Below, piece after piece: positions 1 to 7,064 of a DNA stretch of 12,876 nucleotides. The DNA is from Flavobacteriales bacterium (lineage in GTDB: Bacteria > Bacteroidota > Bacteroidia > Flavobacteriales > UBA7312): NCBI GenBank assembly GCA_002862585.1, contig PKDP01000030.1:1-12876 (forward strand), written 5' to 3'. Position numbers and translations under genes: made by a program. The notes under the pieces are model-generated. The model did no database searches. It was not told where the DNA came from and saw only the letters and a list, made by a program, of their open reading frames with translations. Every line of letters begins with the position of its first letter. Position 1 is the stretch's first letter.

Positions 1-1340
1 TGAACGAACTGTTCGACCTCTCCACCTCTCCATCGGTAGATGGATTGCTTGGCATCTCCTACAATCAAGTTTTGGTAACCTTCTGATAGAGAATTATGAA
101 CTAATGGTAATAAGTTGTGCCACTGCATCACCGAAGTATCTTGAAACTCATCGATTAAAAAATGATGATAACGTTCTCCTAACCTCTCGTAGATAAATGG
201 GGCTGGTTCTTTTCTAATAATTTCGGCGATTGCATTGTTAAATTCTGAAATATGCTTAACATTATTTTCTTCTTTGAATTGGTCTAGCTCTTTAGACAAC
301 TCATTCAGTACAGCTATCGAATAAATATTTTTTGATAGTAGTTTATTGAATACGTAATTCTTGTACTCTTTAGCAATGTGTTCCTGAACTTGATTAAATA
401 ACTGTATTAAGTATGCCGAATTGCCCTCTATTATTGATTTTTTTTCTTCATCAGCGTCTTTTTTACACCAATGGTTATTATCTACATTTTTCTTAACCGT
501 TTTGTTTGGGAAAAACGTTTTGGATGACCGCTTTTTAAAACCATCAAAATAGTTGTAAAAGTATTTACTAGTAAAATCGCCCGCTACTAGATTATGTCTT
601 TTGCAAAACCCCAAAAATTCGGAACGCTTTTCCAATAACACATTTTCGAAAGCCATCATCTCAGCATTTAGTTCATCCTTCACTTCAAGGCAATCTGTAA
701 TACTAACTTGTGAAAGAGAATCAATAAATTTTTCTGACTTTTCGGAGAACAAATGCTTTGAAAATTCTTCCAAAGAGCGTTCTAGGTTATAGCTTTTCCC
801 CTCATCTGCTTTGGAAATAGCAAAAGACACCAAAGCTTTTGAAAGCTCTTTGTTTGTTCCTATTCGGCTTATAAGAAATGATACTGTTGGTTGAATCAAT
901 TGATCCTGATCCATCTCTACCTCAAAGGCTTGTGCCATTTGTAAATCATGGGCAAATGTTCTGACAATCCTGAATACAAACTTATCTATGGTAGAAATTG
1001 ATAAATCAGTATAGTTGTGAAGTATAGCAGTAAGAATTTTCTGCGAACGTTCTATTATCTCCTCCTCAGTCAAAGATGTATCTTGCTGAATATGACTAAA
1101 AAATGAATTTGGCTTTCCTTTTCCGACACCCTTAGATAAATCCGCAATAAAAGACAACACTCTTTCTTTCATTTCAGATGCCGCTTTATTTGTAAAGGTT
1201 ATGGCTAGTATGTGCCTGAAGTATCTAGGGAAAAAGTCCTTACCATCACCCAAAAGAGCTATTCGAATATAATTCCTAACCAAAGTGTAGGTTTTTCCTG
1301 AGCCGGCTGAAGAGCGATATATTTGAAGATTTTTTTTCAT
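1..1340 (-). CDS. UvrD-family (AddA/RecB-like) helicase-nuclease, N-terminal part, truncated by window edge
   Basis: Reading leftwards from the ATG at 1340, one uninterrupted frame of 446 codons runs to base 3 and continues outside the window. The protein opens MKKNLQIYRSSAGSGKTYTL, with a Walker A P-loop (SAGSGKT, residues 11-17). Helicase motif Ia (ITFTNKAASEMKERV) follows near residue 50, the Walker B/motif II DEFQDTS at 397-403, and motif III (GDAKQSIYRWRGG) from residue 428. These are superfamily 1A UvrD/Rep/AddA helicase motifs. The long insert of about 340 residues between motif Ia and motif II, and the ASAGSGKT-type N terminus, resemble the roughly 1000-residue AddA/RecB-like exonuclease subunits of Bacteroidota, which handle double-strand breaks. 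That assignment is inference, because the distinguishing C-terminal nuclease domain is not in view. The start is fixed by two in-frame TAA stops directly upstream of the ATG. No convincing promoter was found, only a degenerate TCTATTTTG just upstream. Confidence 0.9.
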   Translation of the reverse strand, partial: MKKNLQIYRSSAGSGKTYTLVRNYIRIALLGDGKDFFPRYFRHILAITFTNKAASEMKERVLSFIADLSKGVGKGKPNSFFSHIQQDTSLTEEEIIERSQKILTAILHNYTDLSISTIDKFVFRIVRTFAHDLQMAQAFEVEMDQDQLIQPTVSFLISRIGTNKELSKALVSFAISKADEGKSYNLERSLEEFSKHLFSEKSEKFIDSLSQVSITDCLEVKDELNAEMMAFENVLLEKRSEFLGFCKRHNLVAGDFTSKYFYNYFDGFKKRSSKTFFPNKTVKKNVDNNHWCKKDADEEKKSIIEGNSAYLIQLFNQVQEHIAKEYKNYVFNKLLSKNIYSIAVLNELSKELDQFKEENNVKHISEFNNAIAEIIRKEPAPFIYERLGERYHHFLIDEFQDTSVMQWHNLLPLVHNSLSEGYQNLIVGDAKQSIYRWRGGEVEQFV

Positions 1341-1382
1341 TTATTACTTCGCAAAATAGACAATTATGCAAGATTTATTATA

Positions 1383-1425
1383 AAATTATAAGTATACTTT
1401 ATTCACAATTTGAAAGTTATAATTT
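1383..1425. repeat. 9-bp inverted repeat with an internal 10-bp palindrome in the divergent intergenic region
   Basis: AAATTATAA (1383-1391) and its exact reverse complement TTATAATTT (1417-1425) flank 25 bases. A perfect 10-base palindrome, AAGTATACTT (1390-1399), overlaps the left arm. The elements lie in the 143-base spacer between the divergent helicase gene and the mbnP-like gene, about 45-90 bases upstream of the latter's probable promoter. They could be an operator, but the sequence is very AT-rich and such symmetry may arise by chance. Apart from these repeats and the -7 element, the spacer holds nothing I recognise. Confidence 0.35.
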
Positions 1426-1470
1426 AGTCAGATAATGGTCGTTAGATTATTAAATCCCTTATTATAACCT

Positions 1471-1478
1471 TATATTTG
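1471..1478 (+). promoter_or_regulatory. Bacteroidota -7 promoter element (TATATTTG) for the mbnP-like operon
   Basis: TATATTTG matches the Bacteroidota housekeeping -7 consensus TAnnTTTG exactly and ends five bases before the ATG at 1484. No clear TTG -33 element lies at the expected 17-23 base distance. If transcription begins about four bases after the final G, the mRNA would be leaderless or carry only one or two leader bases. The site is in the right place for the downstream genes, but an eight-base match in AT-rich DNA can be fortuitous. Confidence 0.5.
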
Positions 1479-1483
1479 CACCT

Positions 1484-2260
1484 ATGTATTTATCGAAATC
1501 TGTTTTTTTGTTATTAGTAGTTTTTACAATAGTCTTTTCATCGTGTAAAAAGCCTGGGTGCACTGATCCTACTGCCTCCAATTATAACGCTGATGCTGAC
1601 AAAGAGGATGATTCGTGTATCTATGATAATCTGAACTTACAATTTAACCTAAAAAATAATGACCAAGCATTTTCTAGGTACGATACACTTAATTTTAATG
1701 AAGTCTCATTTAGAGTAGAGAACATAACGTTTTACATGTCTAACATTACGCTGAACAACAACTCAATCAGTAAAAATGTTAAGGATGTTCACCTCTTTCG
1801 TTTGGATGAACCGAACACTATGAATCTGGAAGTTACAGCTCCTAACGGCAACTATCAAAGCGTATCTTTTGGACTGGGTTTAACCCCTGAACTTAATAGT
1901 ACAGAGCCTGCTGACTACACTACCGAACATCCTTTAGGACTTAATCAAAATACGTATTGGCCTATGTTATCTGGATCTTATATATTTGTTAAGATAGAAG
2001 GAAAAATGGACACTTCACAAACGTCTAGTTTTTATCCGCTGACTTACCATTTAGCTCACGAGGATTTATTCAGAGCAATGGATTTTCAAAAAAGCATATC
2101 ACTTGATGAGAATAATACTGCTACTCTACAATTCAGTATTGAGCTTTCTGAGTTATTCACTGATGTTGACCTTTCCCAAGAGTTAGCACATGAACGTACA
2201 TCAAGTCCTTTGGCCAATCAAATAATTACAAACTTCTCGAATGCTATCGAATTGGAATAA
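1484..2260 (+). CDS. MbnP-family copper-binding lipoprotein
   Basis: A 258-residue predicted lipoprotein: basic N terminus, hydrophobic segment at about 6-18, then SSC with Cys21 as the likely lipidated residue. Residues 25-46 carry a GCTDPTASNYNADADKEDDSC element, an acidic motif frequent in marine Bacteroidota exported proteins. The rest (about 50-257) matches the MbnP family: an N-terminal beta strand (NLQFNLKNND), the ENITFYMSNITL block (80-90), the GNYQSVSFGLGL block (122-132) and HPLGLNQNTYWPMLSGSYIF (149-168). Candidate copper ligands are His103, His149, His189 and His192. Trp159 is the only tryptophan in the protein. In methanotrophs MbnP is a periplasmic copper protein whose Trp is converted to kynurenine by MbnH. 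That this homologue is modified in the same way is inferred from the adjacent mbnH-like gene, whose start overlaps this gene's end by 20 bases. The family assignment is made from recalled motifs. Confidence 0.8.
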   Translation: MYLSKSVFLLLVVFTIVFSSCKKPGCTDPTASNYNADADKEDDSCIYDNLNLQFNLKNNDQAFSRYDTLNFNEVSFRVENITFYMSNITLNNNSISKNVKDVHLFRLDEPNTMNLEVTAPNGNYQSVSFGLGLTPELNSTEPADYTTEHPLGLNQNTYWPMLSGSYIFVKIEGKMDTSQTSSFYPLTYHLAHEDLFRAMDFQKSISLDENNTATLQFSIELSELFTDVDLSQELAHERTSSPLANQIITNFSNAIELE

Positions 2261-3293
2261 AATAGTAATGCTTCTATGCAGTTTTGCACTTCTTTCTTGT
2301 GAGAGAGATATCCCTGTTGTAGAGGCTATAGATTATAATCCAACTTTTGTAGCTTTTGACGTTCCCAAAAGATTTCCAACTCCAAATTTACCAGCTGACA
2401 ACCCTCTCACTGAAGAAGGAATTGCTTTAGGAAAAAAACTTTTTTATGACCCAATCCTTTCAGGTAATAACACTTTATCTTGTGCTGATTGTCATTTTCA
2501 ATCAAAGGGCTTTAGTGACCCCTCAAGAGTTAGTATTGGAATTGAAGGTGTTCCTGGCACAAAAAATGCATCTGCAATTATTAATGCGGCATGGAATACT
2601 ACCAACTTTTGGGATGGAAGAACCATTTCACTAGAAGAACAAGCACTTGGTACGGTTACAAGCTTTATTGAACTTCATTCCCCTTCTTGGGAACAAGTAG
2701 CTCAAGAACTGATGGATAATTCAGAATACAAAGGTTTATTCAAGCAAGCTTTTAATACTGACATTATTGATTCATCTCATGTTGTTAAAGCTATTGCTCA
2801 ATTTGAAAGAATCATAATATCATCAGAATCTAAATTCGATAAATTTTTAGATTATGAAGCTAGTCTAACGCCCTCAGAACTAAGAGGAAAAGAAATTTTT
2901 AATACCGAAAAAGGCGATTGTTTCCATTGCCATTCCTATCCACTGTTTACGAGTAATCTATTTCATAATAATGGTCTAGACCCTGAAGGCAGTATGGATA
3001 ATGGACGATTTAATGTAACCAATGACCCTAATGATAAAGGTAAATTCAAAAGCCCCACACTTCGTAATGTAGAGTTAACAGCACCTTATATGCACGACGG
3101 AAGATTTGCAAACCTTGAAGAAGTTATTGAACATTATAATTTCGGAGGGCATAATTCTTCTACTGTTGACCCACTGATGAAAAAGGTTGATATTGGACTA
3201 GGATTGACTCAACAAGATAAAACTGACCTAATAAATTTCTTAAAAACATTAACCGATAGTACTTTTATTAATAAACCTGAATTCCGACCTTAG
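2241..3293 (+). CDS. MbnH-like di-haem cytochrome c peroxidase (MauG family) lipoprotein
   Basis: A 350-residue protein with a short lipoprotein signal (LLSC, Cys20). It has two c-type haem sites, CADCH at 81-85 and CFHCH at 227-231, the arrangement of bacterial cytochrome c peroxidases and MauG. Family blocks include NPLTEEGIALGKKLFYDP (54-71), NAAWNTTNFWDGR (115-127), KSPTLRNVELTAPYMHDGRF (270-289) and LTDSTFINKPEFRP at the C terminus. That last block is typical of the MbnH subgroup rather than of plain peroxidases. MbnH forms a high-valent di-haem state and oxidises a tryptophan of its partner MbnP; MauG does comparable chemistry on methylamine dehydrogenase. The partner is encoded immediately upstream with a 20-base overlap, which supports co-translation. 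The distal ligand of the second haem (Met in peroxidases, Tyr in MauG) cannot be fixed by eye; Tyr283, Met284 and Met313 are candidates. The ATG at 2241 is preferred over 2268 because it gives a lysine-containing signal peptide. Confidence 0.87.
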   Translation: MLSNWNKIVMLLCSFALLSCERDIPVVEAIDYNPTFVAFDVPKRFPTPNLPADNPLTEEGIALGKKLFYDPILSGNNTLSCADCHFQSKGFSDPSRVSIGIEGVPGTKNASAIINAAWNTTNFWDGRTISLEEQALGTVTSFIELHSPSWEQVAQELMDNSEYKGLFKQAFNTDIIDSSHVVKAIAQFERIIISSESKFDKFLDYEASLTPSELRGKEIFNTEKGDCFHCHSYPLFTSNLFHNNGLDPEGSMDNGRFNVTNDPNDKGKFKSPTLRNVELTAPYMHDGRFANLEEVIEHYNFGGHNSSTVDPLMKKVDIGLGLTQQDKTDLINFLKTLTDSTFINKPEFRP

Positions 3294-3309
3294 CAATAAA
3301 TTCTATTAA

Positions 3310-5151
3310 ATGTTAATGTATAACAAACTGAAACATATTGTATTAACCTTAATTAGCATCTTCATATTAGGTATTTCTATACCTACCACGGCTCAAGAGT
3401 TAAGATGCGGTACTATGGAACGTTTTGAATATGAAAATAAAGAAAATAACGCTATATTACTTGAAAGAAATAATATCAGTAAGACTGTTAGAGAATGGAA
3501 AAAAAATAGCTCAACACCAGATTCATATACTATACCTGTAGTCTTTCACATTATTTATAAAAATGAAAGTGAATATGTTTCGGTTGAACAAGTAATGAGT
3601 CAGCTTGAGGTGTTAAACCAAGATTTCAATCGTACTAACCCAGATGCTAACCTTACTCCTGCTCAATTTCAAGATGTTGCTGCAGATTGTAACATTAGCT
3701 TTTGTTTAGCTCAACGCACTAAAAACAACGATACAACTTCTGGTATCACCTATACCCAAACAAGCGTAAGTTCATTTTCTTTATATGACAATCGAATTTT
3801 TCAAGACTCTTTAGGTGGTAAAACAATTTGGAATAGTTCGGACTACCTCAATATTTACGTTTGTGATTTAACCAATGCTTTAGGTTTTTCTTCATTTCCC
3901 GGAGGCAACCCAAATAGAGATGCTGTAGTTGTTGACTTCTCAAACTTTGGGACAATAGACATAGCTCCACCATTTAACAAGGGTAGAACTGCAACACACG
4001 AGCTAGGACATTGGCTTGACCTCTATCATATATGGGGCGGCGGAAATTGTAGTACTGATGAAGTGGATGACACGCCTAGTCAAGAAACTGAAAATTACGG
4101 ATGCCCTACTCATCCTAGTCCTACTTGCGATAATAACGGAGATATGTTTCAGAATTACATGGACTATACTAATGATGCTTGTATGAACCTATTTACCAAT
4201 GGGCAGAAAGAGAGAATGCACGCTACACTAAATACTGAAAGACTTGGAATCGGCAATACAGACTTCTGTCAACTTCCTTTTGAAGATATTGGCATTAGCA
4301 GTAATATTCAACCCTCGGAAAACGAAGTGTTTTGTGGTGAAAATATAGAACTCATTACCTCTCTGTATAACTATTCTGAAAACGTGATAAGCAAAGCGAG
4401 TATTTTTTATCAGCTTGACGATGAAAATCCCGTTGAATTTGAATGGACAGGAAATATAAGCCCAAATACTTCTTTAGAAATAAACTTAGGAAATCACATC
4501 TTCACTACTGGAGAACATCTTTTAAAAGTTTACAGCTCCTCGCCTAACGACTTTAGAGATATCAACCCTTTAAATGACACTAGCTATATTGCTTTCACAA
4601 TAACTCAAGGCACAAATATTGATTTTATCATTCAAACTGATAATTATGCTGAAGAAAATTATTGGGCAATTTTAAACAGTCAAAACGATACTGTAGCATC
4701 TGGAAATGAATTGGTAAGTAATGAAGTTAATACGTTTAACTACTGCCAAGATTTAGATAGTTGCTACACTCTAGTAATATATGACATCTATGATGATGGA
4801 ATATGTTGCGACTTTGGAAATGGATTTGTTGCTGTCAATGGTCAAAACTTTAGTGGTGATTTTGGCTCTGAACTACAAATTGATTTATGCAACACGATTG
4901 GCATTAGTGAGATAATGGAAATTAATTCTGCAAAAATATACCCTAACCCTACAAATGACAACATCACTATTGAATCTAAATCACTCATTGAAGAGGTAAG
5001 AATTTATGACATATACGGCAAAAATGTACTCCAAATAAATTGTCATAGCAATAAAGAACTCGTAAATTTGTACGAGCTCGGCTCAGGAGCTTATTTTTTA
5101 CAACTAATAACTAACGAACAAACGCAATCCTTTAAGATAATCAAAAGATGA
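3310..5151 (+). CDS. T9SS-secreted M43 (pappalysin-like) zinc metalloprotease
   Basis: A 613-residue exported protein. A signal peptide (about 1-28, ending TTAQE) precedes a propeptide-like region, and the catalytic domain begins near IPVVFHIIY (75-83). HELGHWLDLYH (230-240) is the metzincin zinc motif HExxHxxxxxH, with Glu231 as the general base. The Met-turn is YMDYTNDACM, with Met284. Together these identify peptidase family M43. An adhesion-like beta region follows (about 322-435). Next, at about 436-527, is a Cys-rich module with CYTLVIYDIYDDGICC, resembling the D-x-Y-G-D-G-I-C-C module of many Bacteroidota secreted proteins, here with Asp in place of one Gly. Residues about 541-613 form a T9SS type A sorting domain (IYPNPTNDNITIES, then YDIYGKNV, ending in KIIKR), directing secretion across the outer membrane. 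Start choice is ambiguous between the ATG codons at 3310 and 3316. It lies 16 bases after the mbnH-like gene and overlaps the next gene by ATGA. The substrate is unknown. Confidence 0.9.
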   Translation: MLMYNKLKHIVLTLISIFILGISIPTTAQELRCGTMERFEYENKENNAILLERNNISKTVREWKKNSSTPDSYTIPVVFHIIYKNESEYVSVEQVMSQLEVLNQDFNRTNPDANLTPAQFQDVAADCNISFCLAQRTKNNDTTSGITYTQTSVSSFSLYDNRIFQDSLGGKTIWNSSDYLNIYVCDLTNALGFSSFPGGNPNRDAVVVDFSNFGTIDIAPPFNKGRTATHELGHWLDLYHIWGGGNCSTDEVDDTPSQETENYGCPTHPSPTCDNNGDMFQNYMDYTNDACMNLFTNGQKERMHATLNTERLGIGNTDFCQLPFEDIGISSNIQPSENEVFCGENIELITSLYNYSENVISKASIFYQLDDENPVEFEWTGNISPNTSLEINLGNHIFTTGEHLLKVYSSSPNDFRDINPLNDTSYIAFTITQGTNIDFIIQTDNYAEENYWAILNSQNDTVASGNELVSNEVNTFNYCQDLDSCYTLVIYDIYDDGICCDFGNGFVAVNGQNFSGDFGSELQIDLCNTIGISEIMEINSAKIYPNPTNDNITIESKSLIEEVRIYDIYGKNVLQINCHSNKELVNLYELGSGAYFLQLITNEQTQSFKIIKR

Positions 5152-7064
5152 AAAAGGCCTTTATATTATTCTCTCTATCACTAATCTCTGTTTTGTCAAT
5201 TGCTCAAATTAGCATCAACAAAATACCAATAAGCTCAACACAAACCCTTACTAGAGATGTTCCAACTCTAGAAATATCATCTCCTAATATGATGTTAATT
5301 GAAAGTGAAGACCAAGATGCGTCTACAAAAGGAAAACCATACCGATATGCCAAATTAATTGATTGTGATATCGACCCTAGTACTGAAGGATTATGGGAAG
5401 AGTTAGAAAATGGTGTGCGTATATGGAGGCTAAATATTGAATCAGAAAATGCTAAAGCTCTTTCTTTGTATTTCGATGCCTTTTGGATTCCTTCAAACGG
5501 AGAATTGTACATTTATAATGAAGATAAATCAAAAGTCTTAGGCGCTTACACAAGCAGAAATAACCATGAAAGTGGTGTATTTTCTCATGAAATTATAGAA
5601 GGTGATAAACTTTGTATTGAATATGTTCAAAGAGGTTCTGGAAACCCAATTTTACATATTGATAAAATTTCTTACGCCTATCGTTCAATAAAAACTGCAA
5701 GTGAACTAAAAAGCTTTGGTGACTCTGGTGACTGTCAAAATAATGTAAACTGTCCAGAAGGCGATGACTGGCAAGATGCTAAAACTGCTGTTTGTAGACT
5801 TAGTATTAGAATTGGTAATAGTTCTTACTGGTGTAGCGGCTCTTTAATAAACAATACTGCTGAAGACTGCACTCCATATGTATTGACTGCCGAACATTGT
5901 GCCTATGATGACGATAATAACAACTACGCTACAAGTAATGATATGAACCAATGGGTATTTTATTTTAACTATGAAGCTGATGAATGCGAAAACCCTAGTT
6001 CAAACCCTAGTTCAAATACAATGACTGGGTGCTCATTTGTTTCAAAAAGTAGTAATAACGGAAACTGGAGTGGCACCTCTGATTTTTATCTAATAGAACT
6101 TAATAATAGTTTACCTTTTGACTATGGTTTGTATGTTGCGGGTTGGAACAGAAGTAATACAGCTTCATCAGAAGGAGTTGGTATACACCACCCTGCAGGA
6201 GACATCAAGAAAATATCTACATATACACAATCTGTTAATTCTGCTAATAGTGGAAATGACTGGAGAGTAAGATGGGTAAATACTGAAAGTGGACATGGTG
6301 TAACCGAAGGAGGTTCATCTGGAAGTCCTTTGTTTAATGCCAACAAACAAATAATTGGTGATTTATCAACTGGTAGCTCTGCATGTACTCCAGCATTTTA
6401 TCTAAATGGCTATGATTTTTATGGTAAACTTTCTGAAAGTTGGGATCAAAATGGAAGCACTAATGACCGTAGACTTAAGCCTTGGCTAGACCCAACGAAC
6501 TCAGGAGTGATTTCAATGAATGGAAAGCTTTGTGGTTCGCCAATGTTGGCCAACTTCAATGCAGCATACACACATGTTCAAACTGGCTTGCCTACTCAAT
6601 TCTATTATACTGGAACAGGTAATCCTGAAACATATAATTGGACGTTTTATGGCAATGGAGTAAACCCTTCAAGCTCAACAGAGGCATCTCCTTATGTAGT
6701 ATACTCCAATGATGGCAACTATACTGTAAGACTTGATGTAACAGGAGAGGGTGACAATTCAAGTTATGAAATTAAATCTGCTTACATAAAGGTTGACCAA
6801 TTCGGCGGAAGTACAGAGGTTGAAGAAAATAAACATAACGTTAATATTTTCCCTAATCCATCATCTGGTATTGTATATCTAAGCCAAAATATATCCGATG
6901 ATACTGAAGTAAGAGTAATAACTTTATTAGGTAAGGAAATTTACTCTAACACTTTGTTAGAAACCTTAAAGATTGACCTATCTGAATTCAGTAATGGTGT
7001 TTACTTTATTGAAGTTAGAAATGAAAATTCATTTACTAGCGAAAGATTGATTTTAAATAGATAA
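5148..7064 (+). CDS. T9SS-secreted lysyl-endopeptidase-like serine protease (S1) with PKD domain
   Basis: A 638-residue exported protease. Order: signal peptide (1-19, SIAQ), propeptide (about 21-190), trypsin-fold catalytic domain (about 195-460), PKD-like domain (about 467-550), and T9SS type A C-terminal domain (about 562-638, IFPNPSSGIVYLS, ending in LILNR). The triad is His250 (LTAEHC), Asp312 (SDFYLIELN) and Ser391 (EGGSSGSPLF). Compared from memory with Achromobacter protease I, the CPEGD, SGSLINNT, AGWNR and IHHPAGD blocks match. All six cysteines of its three disulfides have counterparts (Cys196/413, 202/280, 229/251). The lysine-specificity residue Asp225 corresponds to Asp423 (YDFYG), so cleavage after lysine is predicted. 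The histidine that enhances activity in that enzyme (His210) appears to be Ser407 here. The gene overlaps the M43 protease by four bases, and mqnE starts on the base after its stop. The substrate is unknown. Confidence 0.92.
   Translation: MKKAFILFSLSLISVLSIAQISINKIPISSTQTLTRDVPTLEISSPNMMLIESEDQDASTKGKPYRYAKLIDCDIDPSTEGLWEELENGVRIWRLNIESENAKALSLYFDAFWIPSNGELYIYNEDKSKVLGAYTSRNNHESGVFSHEIIEGDKLCIEYVQRGSGNPILHIDKISYAYRSIKTASELKSFGDSGDCQNNVNCPEGDDWQDAKTAVCRLSIRIGNSSYWCSGSLINNTAEDCTPYVLTAEHCAYDDDNNNYATSNDMNQWVFYFNYEADECENPSSNPSSNTMTGCSFVSKSSNNGNWSGTSDFYLIELNNSLPFDYGLYVAGWNRSNTASSEGVGIHHPAGDIKKISTYTQSVNSANSGNDWRVRWVNTESGHGVTEGGSSGSPLFNANKQIIGDLSTGSSACTPAFYLNGYDFYGKLSESWDQNGSTNDRRLKPWLDPTNSGVISMNGKLCGSPMLANFNAAYTHVQTGLPTQFYYTGTGNPETYNWTFYGNGVNPSSSTEASPYVVYSNDGNYTVRLDVTGEGDNSSYEIKSAYIKVDQFGGSTEVEENKHNVNIFPNPSSGIVYLSQNISDDTEVRVITLLGKEIYSNTLLETLKIDLSEFSNGVYFIEVRNENSFTSERLILNR
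5991..6014 (+). repeat. 12-bp perfect tandem duplication inside the serine protease gene
   Basis: The unit AACCCTAGTTCA occurs twice head to tail, giving NPSSNPSS in the protein just after Cys280. It keeps the reading frame and falls in a surface loop between Cys280 and Cys295, consistent with replication-slippage expansion of a tolerant loop. Confidence 0.75.

Noticed and set aside
601..792. 63-codon plus-strand open frame
   Set aside because: It lies antisense to the continuous helicase frame, whose motifs on both sides are unmistakable; no family resemblance.
1341..1483. Possible methanobactin-like precursor peptide or small RNA upstream of the mbnP-like gene
   Set aside because: The spacer was read on both strands; it is AT-rich with no plausible short Cys-containing precursor and no clear hairpin followed by a T-run.
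2446..2634. 62-codon plus-strand frame inside the MbnH-like gene
   Set aside because: It overlaps the haem-1 region in another frame; the di-haem reading has clear motifs throughout.
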